Positions 1 through 5,998 of a stretch of DNA of 8,627 bases are shown here, one piece after another (the stretch's first letter is position 1; each line of letters starts with the position of its first letter). The notes beneath the pieces are model-generated. The model saw only the letters and a program-made list of their open reading frames with translations. It did no database searches and was not told the origin of the DNA. The position numbers and the translations under genes were made by a program. This DNA is from JBEVEP01 sp040512755 (GTDB taxonomy: Bacteria > Pseudomonadota > Alphaproteobacteria > Rhizobiales > Rhizobiaceae), in assembly GCA_040512755.1 (NCBI GenBank), contig JBEVEP010000364.1:1-8627 (forward strand). Reading direction: 5' to 3'.

Positions 1-141
1 CGGGCCTCGGATGAAAATTTCCAGCCGCGTTTCCGCCACGCGACCGGCCCGGCACCGCCGCCCTCCCTGATACCCGGTGCGCACCAGGTTCCCGTGAAGG
101 CGATGGGCCGATTATGCGAGAGGCTGAAAGGGGGTGGATAA
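1..141 (+). CDS. Possible 3' end of a truncated plus-strand gene, unknown product
   Basis: The plus-strand frame beginning at base 1 stays open for 46 codons and stops at TAA 139-141. The other two plus frames stop early. Roughly two thirds of its third codon positions are G or C, compatible with a coding tail but not decisive. The translated tail is rich in Pro, Arg and Gly and ends in a Gly run. I recognise no domain. The hairpin repeats begin about 40 bases after the stop, which is the usual place for them, just outside a gene. It could instead be non-coding DNA that happens to be open. Sequence to the left would decide. Confidence 0.3.
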   Translation, partial: RASDENFQPRFRHATGPAPPPSLIPGAHQVPVKAMGRLCERLKGGG

Positions 142-182
142 AGAAATTTCGTTTTCTTCATCTCGTTGCTGGGAGCGGAGAC

Positions 183-285
183 GGGTGTTCCAGCTTGGCG
201 CGCAGCGCTCCGTCCAGCACCCCTCATCCGACCTCGCCAGCGCTTCGCACCGGCTCGGCCACCTTCTCCCACAAGGGGGAGAAGG
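183..285. repeat. Hairpin repeat, copy 1 (left arm missing)
   Basis: This copy holds the centre (GTGTTCCAGCTTGGCGCGC) and the right arm of the repeat seen complete at 377-530, 1138-1290 and 1359-1511. It ends in the same terminal hairpin, CCTTCTCCC followed by GGGAGAAGG. The left arm that would pair with the right arm is absent, so it is a truncated copy. It runs directly into the conserved linker at 286-363. The element resembles the palindromic intergenic mosaic repeats known from rhizobia (RIME-like), but the exact family name is not verified. Confidence 0.8.
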
Positions 286-363
286 AGATGCGCGATATCA
301 GCGCGTCAGTTAATCTCGAACGGTGGTGATTGGCGTGGCAATGAAGCGGTTCCCCCTTCGCCC
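286..363. repeat. Conserved repeat linker, copy L1
   Basis: About 75 bases that recur at 1069-1137 and 1290-1360, always between repeat modules. Shared blocks include GCGATATCAGCG, AGTTAATCTC, AACGGTGGTGATTG and AGCGGTTCC. L1 matches L3 closely and L2 less well. It shows no ORF of its own. Its repeated presence indicates that the mobile or amplified unit is hairpin plus linker, not the hairpin alone. Confidence 0.7.
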
Positions 364-376
364 CGGCGGGGTGCCC

Positions 377-530
377 CCTTTTCCCCGTGTGGGAGAAGGT
401 GCCTGAGCGCAGCGAAGGCGGATGAGGGGTGTTCCAGCTTGGCGCGCTGCACTCCGACCAGCACCCCACATCCGACCTCGCCTGCGCTACGCTCCGGCTC
501 GGCCACCTTCTCCCACAAGGGGGAGAAGGG
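377..530. repeat. Hairpin repeat, copy 2 (complete)
   Basis: An imperfect inverted repeat of about 150 bases. The left arm (377-430, with GGAGAAGGTGCCTGAGCGCA and GCGGATGAGGGGTG) is complementary, with mismatches, to the right arm (460-530). The centre is about 30 bases (431-459). Each outer end is itself a small hairpin (TCTCCC/GGGAGA type). It ends about 30 bases from the stop codon of the DUF559 gene at 563, so it could form the 3' end of that transcript. Confidence 0.85.
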
Positions 531-562
531 AGCACCAACGCCGCCGCTAACCACCGACCAGC

Positions 563-940
563 TTACCGCCAAGGTTGCAGCGACGGATCCCTGACATAGG
601 CGATGATGGTGTCGCAGACGGCATTCAGTTCGCGCAGGACTTCATCGTTCCAGAAGCGCAGCACGCGAAAACCCCGTGCCTGCAGATCAGTCCGCCGTCG
701 CTCGTCATAAGCGGAGTCCGCGTGCTGGCTACCGTCAATCTCGATAATCAGCTGGGCCTCCAGGCAGATGAAATCCGCGATGTAGGCGCCGATCGGAACC
801 TGCCGCCTGAACTTGATCCGATCGAGGCGGCGGCCGCGTAGTTCCTGCCAGAGTTTGCCCTCAGCCTCGGTCATCTCGCGGCGCATGGACCGTGCAAAAT
901 CACGATTGCGCTGGGGGACAGGCTGATGCGGCATAATCAC
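563..940 (-). CDS. DUF559 domain protein, Vsr-fold endonuclease-like
   Basis: A 125-residue single-domain protein of the DUF559 family (PF04480), which is related by fold to very-short-patch-repair and restriction-type endonucleases. The family signature is clear: FRRQVPIGAYIADF at 44-57, then LIIEIDGSQH at 64-73. Asp56, Glu67, Asp69 and His73 are the likely metal-binding or catalytic residues, and RFWNDEV (96-102) near the end is typical. The length is normal for stand-alone members. No signal peptide or membrane segment is visible, so it should be cytoplasmic. The start is either GTG at 940 or ATG at 934. Neither has a good ribosome binding site, and ATG at 934 also fits the family. The true substrate of DUF559 proteins is not established. 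The gene stands alone, with hairpin repeats on both sides and no methylase or Vsr partner nearby. The family call is firm; activity is inferred. Confidence 0.9.
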   Translation of the reverse strand: MIMPHQPVPQRNRDFARSMRREMTEAEGKLWQELRGRRLDRIKFRRQVPIGAYIADFICLEAQLIIEIDGSQHADSAYDERRRTDLQARGFRVLRFWNDEVLRELNAVCDTIIAYVRDPSLQPWR

Positions 941-1043
941 CAGAATGCACGCAAGACGTGCAGTTGATCAAGACACTCGCAACCCAATACTGGCAAGTTG
1001 GTGCATCAGCATCGGCGATTGGCAGCTAAGTCGACGTGGGCGT

Positions 1044-1068
1044 GACCTTCTCCCCCTGTGGGAGAAGG
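1044..1068. repeat. Solo terminal hairpin of the repeat family (copy 3)
   Basis: CCTTCTCCC and GGGAGAAGG form a perfect 9-bp stem around CCTGT. This is the outermost module of the long repeat, present without the two arms and centre. It is followed directly by linker L2, as a full copy would be. It looks like the product of an internal deletion between the two ends of a full copy, or an independent minimal module. Confidence 0.75.
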
Positions 1069-1137
1069 AGAAGTGCGGTATCAGCACTCCGGTTAATCTC
1101 AAACGTTGGCGATTGACGCAGGCGGTTGAGCGGTCCT
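1069..1137. repeat. Conserved repeat linker, copy L2
   Basis: Second copy of the linker, diverged from L1 and L3 but still carrying TATCAGC, GGTTAATCTC, AACG and GATTG blocks in the same order and spacing. It joins the solo hairpin (1044-1068) to the complete copy at 1138. No gene is seen in it. Confidence 0.65.
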
Positions 1138-1290
1138 CCCTTCTCCCCCTGTGGGAGAAGGTGCCTGAGCGCAGCGAAGGCGGACGAGGGGTGTTCCAGC
1201 TAGGCGCGCTGCACTCCGTCCAGCACCCCTCATCCGACCTCGCCTGCGCTGCGCTCCGGCTCGGCCACTTCTCCCACATGGGGAGAAGGA
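1138..1290. repeat. Hairpin repeat, copy 4 (complete)
   Basis: A full copy with left arm 1138-1192, centre about 1193-1222 and right arm 1223-1290, nearly identical in sequence to copies 2 and 5. The arms pair over most of their length, so the single strand or an RNA could form a very long stem. The right terminal hairpin has a short variant (CACTTCTCCCACATGGGGAGAAGG). Linker L3 follows directly. Confidence 0.85.
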
Positions 1291-1360
1291 GAGGCGCGAT
1301 ATCAGCGCTTCAGTTAATCTCTAACGGTGGTGATTGCCGGTGGCATTGTAGCGGTTCCAC
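1290..1360. repeat. Conserved repeat linker, copy L3
   Basis: Third copy of the linker, closest to L1: both share GCGCGATATCAGCG, CAGTTAATCTC, AACGGTGGTGATTG and AGCGGTTCC. It lies between complete hairpin copies 4 and 5 and makes the block 1044-1511 a direct tandem of hairpin-linker units. Confidence 0.7.
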
Positions 1361-1511
1361 CTTCTCCCCCTGTGGGAGAAGGTGCCTGAGCGTAGCGAAG
1401 GCGGATGAGGGGTGTTCCAGCTTGGCGCGCCGCGCTCTGTCCAGCACCCCTCATCCGACCTCGCCTGCGCTTCGCTCCGGCTCGGCCACCTTCTCCCACA
1501 CGGGGAGAAGG
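1359..1511. repeat. Hairpin repeat, copy 5 (complete), downstream of nrdJ
   Basis: A full copy with left arm 1359-1415, centre about 1416-1441 and right arm 1442-1511. It lies 65 bases beyond the nrdJ stop codon. No conventional terminator (GC stem plus U run) is seen between 1512 and 1576, so this large stem may define or protect the nrdJ mRNA 3' end, as REP-type elements can. That role is inference; the repeat itself is directly visible. Confidence 0.85.
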
Positions 1512-1576
1512 TCAAGCTGGCGCGCGGGTTCGCGAAGGCCGAGCCGAGTTGTTGAGGCACTGATTTCGCTAAGCTA

Positions 1577-4500
1577 TCACGAACACCCGCTGGTGGCCCC
1601 GCACGTGTCGCACTTCTCGCAGGTGCCGTTGCGCACCATGGTGAAGTTCTGGCATTCGGAGCACATGTTGCCCGTATAGCCCTGCATGACGGCGCGGGCC
1701 CGGCGGTCGGCCTCGATCTTTTTCTTCGCCTCGGCCTTGGCGCTTGCGGCATCGGCCTGCGCCTTGTCGGAGAATAGCGCGGTGGTCGGCGAGGCTTCGT
1801 CGAACAGGTCCGGCCCGTCTTCGACCTCGATGTGCTCCGCGAACTCCTTCGCCCGCTCCTCGTAATCGCGCTTGAAGCCGGTGGCCTCTTCGCGCAGTTC
1901 GGAGACGATAGGCTTCAGCGCCGTCACTGTGACGCTTGGCGAGATTGCGCGGACATTCGAGCCCGAAATGGCGGTCGGAGCTGAACGCACCGGCTGGCCG
2001 CCGCCGACGCTACCGGCTGGACCGGAGCCGCCGAGGCCTTTGGCCTCATTGGAACCGGGCACCACCTTGAGCGGCGAGGCGCCGCGCGTCATCCCCTTCG
2101 AGAAGGGGAGCGCCCGGCCTTCATTGATGCCGCGGCCGAGTGCGGTGTTCGAGAAGTCGGACATGTCGACATGGGCAAGATCGTGGCGGCCGAGATAGGA
2201 CACCGCCAACTCCCGGAACACATAGTCCAGGATCGAGGTCGCGTTCTTGATCGCATCATTGCCCTGCACCATGCCGGCCGGCTCGAACTTGGTGAAGGTG
2301 AAGGCCTCCACATATTCCTCCAGCGGCACGCCATATTGCAGGCCAAGCGAGATCGCGATGGCGAAATTGTTCATCATGGCGCGGAAGGCCGCGCCCTCCT
2401 TGTGCATGTCGATGAAGATCTCGCCGAGCCGTCCGTCGTCGAATTCGCCGGTCCGCAGATAGACCTTATGGCCGCCGACAACCGCCTTCTGCGTATAGCC
2501 CTTGCGGCGGTTCGGCAGTTTCTCGCGGTCGCGCACGACCTTTTCGACGATGCGCTCGACGATCTTTTCCGTCACCGTGACGGCCTTCGCCGCCGTCGGC
2601 GCCGAAACCAGCTCCTCGATCAGGTCTTCCTCATCCTCGTCGTCCGCGATCAGCGACGCATTGAGCGGCTGTGAAAGCTTGGAGCCGTCACGGTAGAGCG
2701 CGTTGGCTTTCAGCGCCAGCTTCCAGGACAGCATGTAGGCTTCCTTGCAGTCCTCCACGGTCGCCTCGTTGGGCATGTTGATGGTCTTCGAAATGGCGCC
2801 CGAGATGAAGGGCTGAGCCGAGGCCATCATGCGGATGTGGGATTCGACCGACAGGAAACGCTTGCCGATCTTGCCGCACGGGGTTGCGCAGTCGAACACC
2901 GGCAAGTGCTCGTCCTTGAGGAAAGGCGCGCCTTCCAGCGTCATCGCGCCGCAAATATGGATGTTGGCCGCCTCGATTTCCCGGCGCGTGAAGCCAAGCG
3001 CAGGCAGCATCTCGAACGAGAAATCGTTGAGCTGCTCGTCGGTAAAGCCGAGAACGTCCTTGCAGAACTCTTCGCCCAGCGTCCATTTGTTGAACACGAA
3101 CTTGATGTCGAAGGCCGATTTCAGCGCGGCATTGAGGGCCGCCACTTTCTCGTCGGTGAAGCCCTTGGCCCGCAGGGAGCCGGGGTTGACGCCGGGCGCC
3201 TGGTTGAGATTGCCGTGGCCTACCGCATAGGCCTCGATCTCGGCGATCTGGGATTCCGAATAGCCCAGCGTCCGCAGTGCTTCCGGCACGGCGCGGTTGA
3301 TGATCTTGAAGTAGCCGCCACCGGCCAGCTTCTTGAACTTCACCAGCGCGAAATCCGGCTCGATGCCTGTCGTGTCGCAGTCCATGACAAGGCCGATCGT
3401 GCCGGTTGGCGCGATCACGGTTGCCTGTGCGTTGCGGTAGCCATGTTCCTCGCCGAGTTCGATGGCGCGGTCCCAGGCGGCGCGCGCATGGGCGATCAGC
3501 GCCGCCTGCGGGCAGTCCGCCTCGTTGAGCGGCGCCGGATTGACCGACAGCTTCTCATAGCCGTCCCTGTCGCCATAGGCGGCGCGGCGGTGGTTGCGCA
3601 TCACGCGCAGCATGTTGTTGGCATTGCGGTCGTAGTCCGGGAACGCGCCGAGTTCGGCAGCCATCTCGGCCGAGGTCGCATAGGCGATGCCGGTCATGAT
3701 CGCTGTCAGCGCGCCGCCGATGGCGCGGCCTTCCCTGGAGTCGTAAGGAATGCCTGACGTCATCAGAAGGCCGCCAATATTGGCGTAACCGAGGCCGAGC
3801 GTGCGGTATTCGTAGGAGAGTTTCGCAATTTCCTTCGACGGAAACTGCGCCATCATCACCGAGATTTCGAGCACGATGGTCCACAAACGCACCGTGTGCT
3901 CGTAGCGCTCGATATCGATCGATCCGGCAATCTCTCCCGGCCGTGAGCCTGGTTCCCGGCCCGTATTGCGATAGGGCAGGAGGTTGATCGAGGCCAGATT
4001 GCAGGCCGTGTCATCGAGGAACATATACTCCGAGCACGGGTTCGATGCGCGGATCGGACCGGCCGCCGGCGAGGTGTGCCAGTCGTTCATCGTCGTGTTG
4101 AAATGCAGGCCCGGATCGGCAGACGCCCAGGCGGCATAACCGATCTTCTCCCACAGGTCGCGGGCTTTCAGCGTTTTGTAAACCTTGCCGTCTATGCGCC
4201 TGAGAAGGTTCCAGTCTTCGTCCTTCTCTACCGCACGCAGGAAGTCGTCCTTGAGCGAGACGGAGTTGTTGGAATTCTGGCCGGAGACAGTGAGATAAGC
4301 CTCCGAATCCCAGTCCGTGTCATAGGTTTTGAATTCGATCTGCGTGTAGCCCTGGCGCGCGAACTGGATGACGCGCTTGACATAGTTCTCCGGCACGCCG
4401 TGCTTCTTCGCGGCCTTTATCTCGCGCTTCAGGGCCGTGTTGATCGACGGATCGAAGCAATCATCCTTGTGGCCTTCGCAGTTGACGCAGGCCTTCATGA

Positions 4501-5461
4501 TGGCCGCAAGGTGCTGCTTGACGATGCGGGAGCCGGTCACAAGCGATGCGACCTTCTGCTCCTCCTTCACCTTCCAGTCGATGTAGTCCTCGATGTCGGG
4601 GTGGTCGATGTCGACCACGACCATCTTGGCCGCCCGGCGCGTCGTGCCGCCGGACTTGATGGCGCCGGCCGCGCGATCGCCGATCTTCAGGAAGCTCATC
4701 AGGCCGGACGACCGGCCGCCGCCTGAAAGCTTCTCTCCTTCGCCGCGCAGCTGCGAGAAGTTCGAGCCGGTGCCGGAGCCGTATTTGAAAAGCCGCGCCT
4801 CGCGCACCCACAGGTCCATGATGCCGCCTTCGTTGACGAGATCGTCAGCGACCGACTGGATGAAGCAGGCATGCGGCTGCGGGTGTTCATAGGCCGACTT
4901 CGACTTGGTGAGCTTGCCGGTGAACGGGTCCACGTAGAAATGACCCTGGCCGGGGCCGTCGATGCCATAGGCCCAGTGCAGTCCGGTGTTGAACCACTGC
5001 GGCGAGTTGGGCGCGACACGCTGGGTGGCCAGCATATAGGCAAGTTCGTCGCGGAAGGCGCGGGCGTCTTCCTCGCCCTTGAAATAACCGCCTTTCCAGC
5101 CCCAGTAGGTCCAAGTGCCGGCGAGGCGGTCGAAGACCTGGCGCGCGTCTGTCTCGGAACCGTAACGCTCATTCTCGGGGAGCGCGGCGAGGGCGGCCTC
5201 GTCTGGCGCCGAACGCCACAGGAACGACGGCACGCCGTTTTCTTCAACTTTCTTCAGGCGCGCCGGAACGCCGGCCTTGCGGAAATACTTCTGCGCCAGC
5301 ACATCGGTCGCGACCTGGCTGAACTGCGCCGGCACGTCGATGTCCGCGAGCCTAAACACCACAGAGCCATCGGGATTCTTGATTTCGGAGAGCGCCTTGC
5401 GGAATTCGATCTCCGCATAAGGGGATTGCCCGTCCTTCGTGAAACGCCGTTCGATGCGCAT
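1577..5461 (-). CDS. nrdJ: Adenosylcobalamin-dependent (class II) ribonucleoside-diphosphate reductase
   Basis: A 1294-residue cytoplasmic enzyme that reduces ribonucleotides to deoxyribonucleotides using a coenzyme B12 radical, so it needs no separate radical subunit or oxygen. Catalytic residues are all present: Cys199 and Cys487 as the redox pair, and Asn474, Cys476 and Glu478 in NPCSE. The barrel loops GSGTGSNFSQLRGEGEKLSG (from 228), PTGTIG (685-690) and TGIEPD (698-703) are typical. After an acidic and then basic linker comes a TSCPD-type domain beginning near KGYTQKAVVGGHK. A Gly/Ser-rich linker leads to a C-terminal Cys cluster (1267, 1270, 1281, 1284, 1287, 1293), which in this family carries reducing equivalents to the active site. 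The length is usual for alphaproteobacterial NrdJ. ATG 5461 is supported by AAGGA 8 nt upstream, the family N-terminus, and an in-frame TGA four codons earlier. In rhizobia NrdJ is typically the main aerobic reductase. The upstream region suggests NrdR control. Confidence 0.98.
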   Translation of the reverse strand: MRIERRFTKDGQSPYAEIEFRKALSEIKNPDGSVVFRLADIDVPAQFSQVATDVLAQKYFRKAGVPARLKKVEENGVPSFLWRSAPDEAALAALPENERYGSETDARQVFDRLAGTWTYWGWKGGYFKGEEDARAFRDELAYMLATQRVAPNSPQWFNTGLHWAYGIDGPGQGHFYVDPFTGKLTKSKSAYEHPQPHACFIQSVADDLVNEGGIMDLWVREARLFKYGSGTGSNFSQLRGEGEKLSGGGRSSGLMSFLKIGDRAAGAIKSGGTTRRAAKMVVVDIDHPDIEDYIDWKVKEEQKVASLVTGSRIVKQHLAAIMKACVNCEGHKDDCFDPSINTALKREIKAAKKHGVPENYVKRVIQFARQGYTQIEFKTYDTDWDSEAYLTVSGQNSNNSVSLKDDFLRAVEKDEDWNLLRRIDGKVYKTLKARDLWEKIGYAAWASADPGLHFNTTMNDWHTSPAAGPIRASNPCSEYMFLDDTACNLASINLLPYRNTGREPGSRPGEIAGSIDIERYEHTVRLWTIVLEISVMMAQFPSKEIAKLSYEYRTLGLGYANIGGLLMTSGIPYDSREGRAIGGALTAIMTGIAYATSAEMAAELGAFPDYDRNANNMLRVMRNHRRAAYGDRDGYEKLSVNPAPLNEADCPQAALIAHARAAWDRAIELGEEHGYRNAQATVIAPTGTIGLVMDCDTTGIEPDFALVKFKKLAGGGYFKIINRAVPEALRTLGYSESQIAEIEAYAVGHGNLNQAPGVNPGSLRAKGFTDEKVAALNAALKSAFDIKFVFNKWTLGEEFCKDVLGFTDEQLNDFSFEMLPALGFTRREIEAANIHICGAMTLEGAPFLKDEHLPVFDCATPCGKIGKRFLSVESHIRMMASAQPFISGAISKTINMPNEATVEDCKEAYMLSWKLALKANALYRDGSKLSQPLNASLIADDEDEEDLIEELVSAPTAAKAVTVTEKIVERIVEKVVRDREKLPNRRKGYTQKAVVGGHKVYLRTGEFDDGRLGEIFIDMHKEGAAFRAMMNNFAIAISLGLQYGVPLEEYVEAFTFTKFEPAGMVQGNDAIKNATSILDYVFRELAVSYLGRHDLAHVDMSDFSNTALGRGINEGRALPFSKGMTRGASPLKVVPGSNEAKGLGGSGPAGSVGGGQPVRSAPTAISGSNVRAISPSVTVTALKPIVSELREEATGFKRDYEERAKEFAEHIEVEDGPDLFDEASPTTALFSDKAQADAASAKAEAKKKIEADRRARAVMQGYTGNMCSECQNFTMVRNGTCEKCDTCGATSGCS

Positions 5462-5469
5462 TTTGTTGG

Positions 5470-5474
5470 TCCTT
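5470..5474 (-). promoter_or_regulatory. nrdJ ribosome binding site
   Basis: AAGGA on the minus strand, 8 bases before ATG 5461. It fixes the nrdJ start. The in-frame stop TGA at 5474-5476 overlaps it, which rules out a longer N-terminus without readthrough. Confidence 0.85.
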
Positions 5475-5480
5475 CAGTCC

Positions 5481-5514
5481 CTATATATAGCACTTCCGCA
5501 AGAAGCCCGTACAG
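5481..5514 (-). promoter_or_regulatory. Proximal promoter candidate with CTATATATAG palindrome
   Basis: CTATATATAG (5481-5490) is a perfect palindrome equal to the 10-base core of the NrdR box consensus. Its flanks match the consensus poorly. The minus strand also reads CTATAT (5490-5485), identical to the rhizobial sigma-70 -10 form, with CTGTAC (5514-5509) 18 bases upstream as a weak -35 (4 of 6 to CTTGAC). A transcript from here would have a leader of only about 20 bases. It may be a second promoter or an operator near the ribosome binding site. Confidence 0.4.
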
Positions 5515-5527
5515 GCTTCGGGAAGCC
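5502..5527 (-). other. Mutually exclusive hairpins in the nrdJ leader
   Basis: Three 6-base blocks alternate: GAAGCC (5502-5507), GGCTTC (5514-5519) and GAAGCC (5522-5527). The middle block can pair with either neighbour, giving a 6-bp stem with a 6-base loop or a 5-bp stem with a 4-base loop. The arrangement lies about 40 bases before the nrdJ start. It would be in the mRNA only if transcription begins at the distal promoter. Confidence 0.4.
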
Positions 5528-5600
5528 CCAATCTCCGCCACCTCCGGCCATCGATCGACAGCCGTGTTCCCCTTCATGCAAGACCTCCGCAAACGACCCG

Positions 5601-5622
5601 GCCACTTCGGATTTCCGGTGGC
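5601..5622 (-). other. Hairpin in the nrdJ leader
   Basis: GCCAC and CGG pair with CCG and GTGGC around an AAAT loop, with a 2-base AA bulge on one side: an 8-bp stem. It lies just upstream of the GGAGG ribosome binding site at 5584-5588. No U run follows, so it is not a simple terminator. Confidence 0.4.
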
Positions 5623-5694
5623 TCTCCGATAATTCGCGGAACCCTTCTGCCCCTGCCTTATGCCTGACTGTGATTCCCCTCAGTGAGGAGATGC

Positions 5695-5762
5695 TCACAC
5701 TATCTGGTGTCGCATAATGCTACCAAACACTAAATATAGTATTAACAGCATATTTTTTCCAG
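5695..5762 (-). promoter_or_regulatory. Predicted nrdJ promoter with two tandem NrdR-like boxes
   Basis: Box 1 (5727-5742, ACACTAAATATAGTAT) matches the published NrdR consensus acaCwAtATaTwGtgt at 14 of 16 positions by my count. Box 2 (5695-5710, TCACACTATCTGGTGT) matches 12 of 16. They start 32 bases apart, the helical spacing typical of NrdR box pairs. Box 1 covers the minus-strand -10 CTATAT (5739-5734), with CTGGAA (5762-5757) 17 bases upstream as a 4-of-6 -35. Transcription would begin near 5727, giving a leader of about 265 bases. NrdR represses ribonucleotide reductase genes in response to nucleotide status. The nrdR gene is not in this window. Confidence 0.6.
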
Positions 5763-5974
5763 ACCCGAACCCCCTTTAGCGGGCCCCAAGCCGACACGCA
5801 AAAACCCACAACCTCCACCTGCCTCGCAACGGGGCGGAAAGCCAAATACTTCGTACAAAATCTGGAAAAAGACCGGCCTGAACTCTCGCCCGTCGCACCC
5901 TAAACAGGAATGCTGGACCAATAAAAGCGACTCGTTTCCGCGCGTCAAGCATTCGTTTTTGAACGATTTGTGAC
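5743..5974. other. Intergenic stretch with no gene seen
   Basis: No convincing ORF, tRNA or repeat is seen here. A minus-strand frame open from 6077 to 5742 gives a Cys/Gly-rich translation without any recognised family and without a good ribosome binding site. The only structure noted is a small hairpin, TCGTT-TTTG-AACGA at 5953-5966. The sequence is less GC-rich than its surroundings. Confidence 0.5.
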
Positions 5975-5990
5975 CCCCAATATCTTGTGT
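5975..5990. promoter_or_regulatory. Third NrdR-like box
   Basis: CCCCAATATCTTGTGT matches the NrdR consensus at 13 of 16 positions, with a strong right half (TTGTGT). It lies about 515 bases upstream of nrdJ and 8 bases from a perfect DnaA box. No partner box is seen 31-32 bases to either side, so single-site chance similarity is possible. Confidence 0.35.
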
Positions 5991-5998
5991 GTCTCTAA

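Larger units (their letters stand above)
5254..5577 (-). other. Upstream ORF with strong ribosome binding site, overlapping the nrdJ start out of frame
   Basis: ATG at 5577 is preceded by GGAGG (5584-5588 on the minus strand) with 6-base spacing, a better ribosome binding site than that of nrdJ. The frame stays open for 107 codons and runs about 200 bases into nrdJ in a different frame. The first 38 codons lie in the leader. The remainder is a shadow of nrdJ and is Arg/Ser-rich, so the product itself is probably not functional. If it is translated, ribosomes would pass over the nrdJ start and could regulate it. It could equally be chance. Confidence 0.25.

Noticed and set aside
1..110. Cobalamin riboswitch-like GGGAACCTGGTGCG on the minus strand
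   Set aside because: One short match only; the other conserved blocks and a suitable downstream gene are missing.
114..594. Plus and minus ORFs of 71-142 codons across the repeats
   Set aside because: Their translations (runs such as TFSHKGEK, LPHGEK) are just the hairpin repeats read in different frames on both strands; no family or ribosome binding site supports them.
183..1511. CRISPR array
   Set aside because: Repeat units are about 150 bases with long internal palindromes and the intervening linker is itself repeated, unlike unique spacers; no cas gene is present.
945..1679. 244-codon plus-strand ORF
   Set aside because: It consists of repeat copies 3-5 and then runs antisense into the nrdJ 3' end. 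Repeats often stay open because they lack stops, not because they code.
5462..5742. Adenosylcobalamin riboswitch before nrdJ
   Set aside because: GGGAACACGG appears on the minus strand, but the B12 box and the conserved CCCCGCAACTG core are absent.
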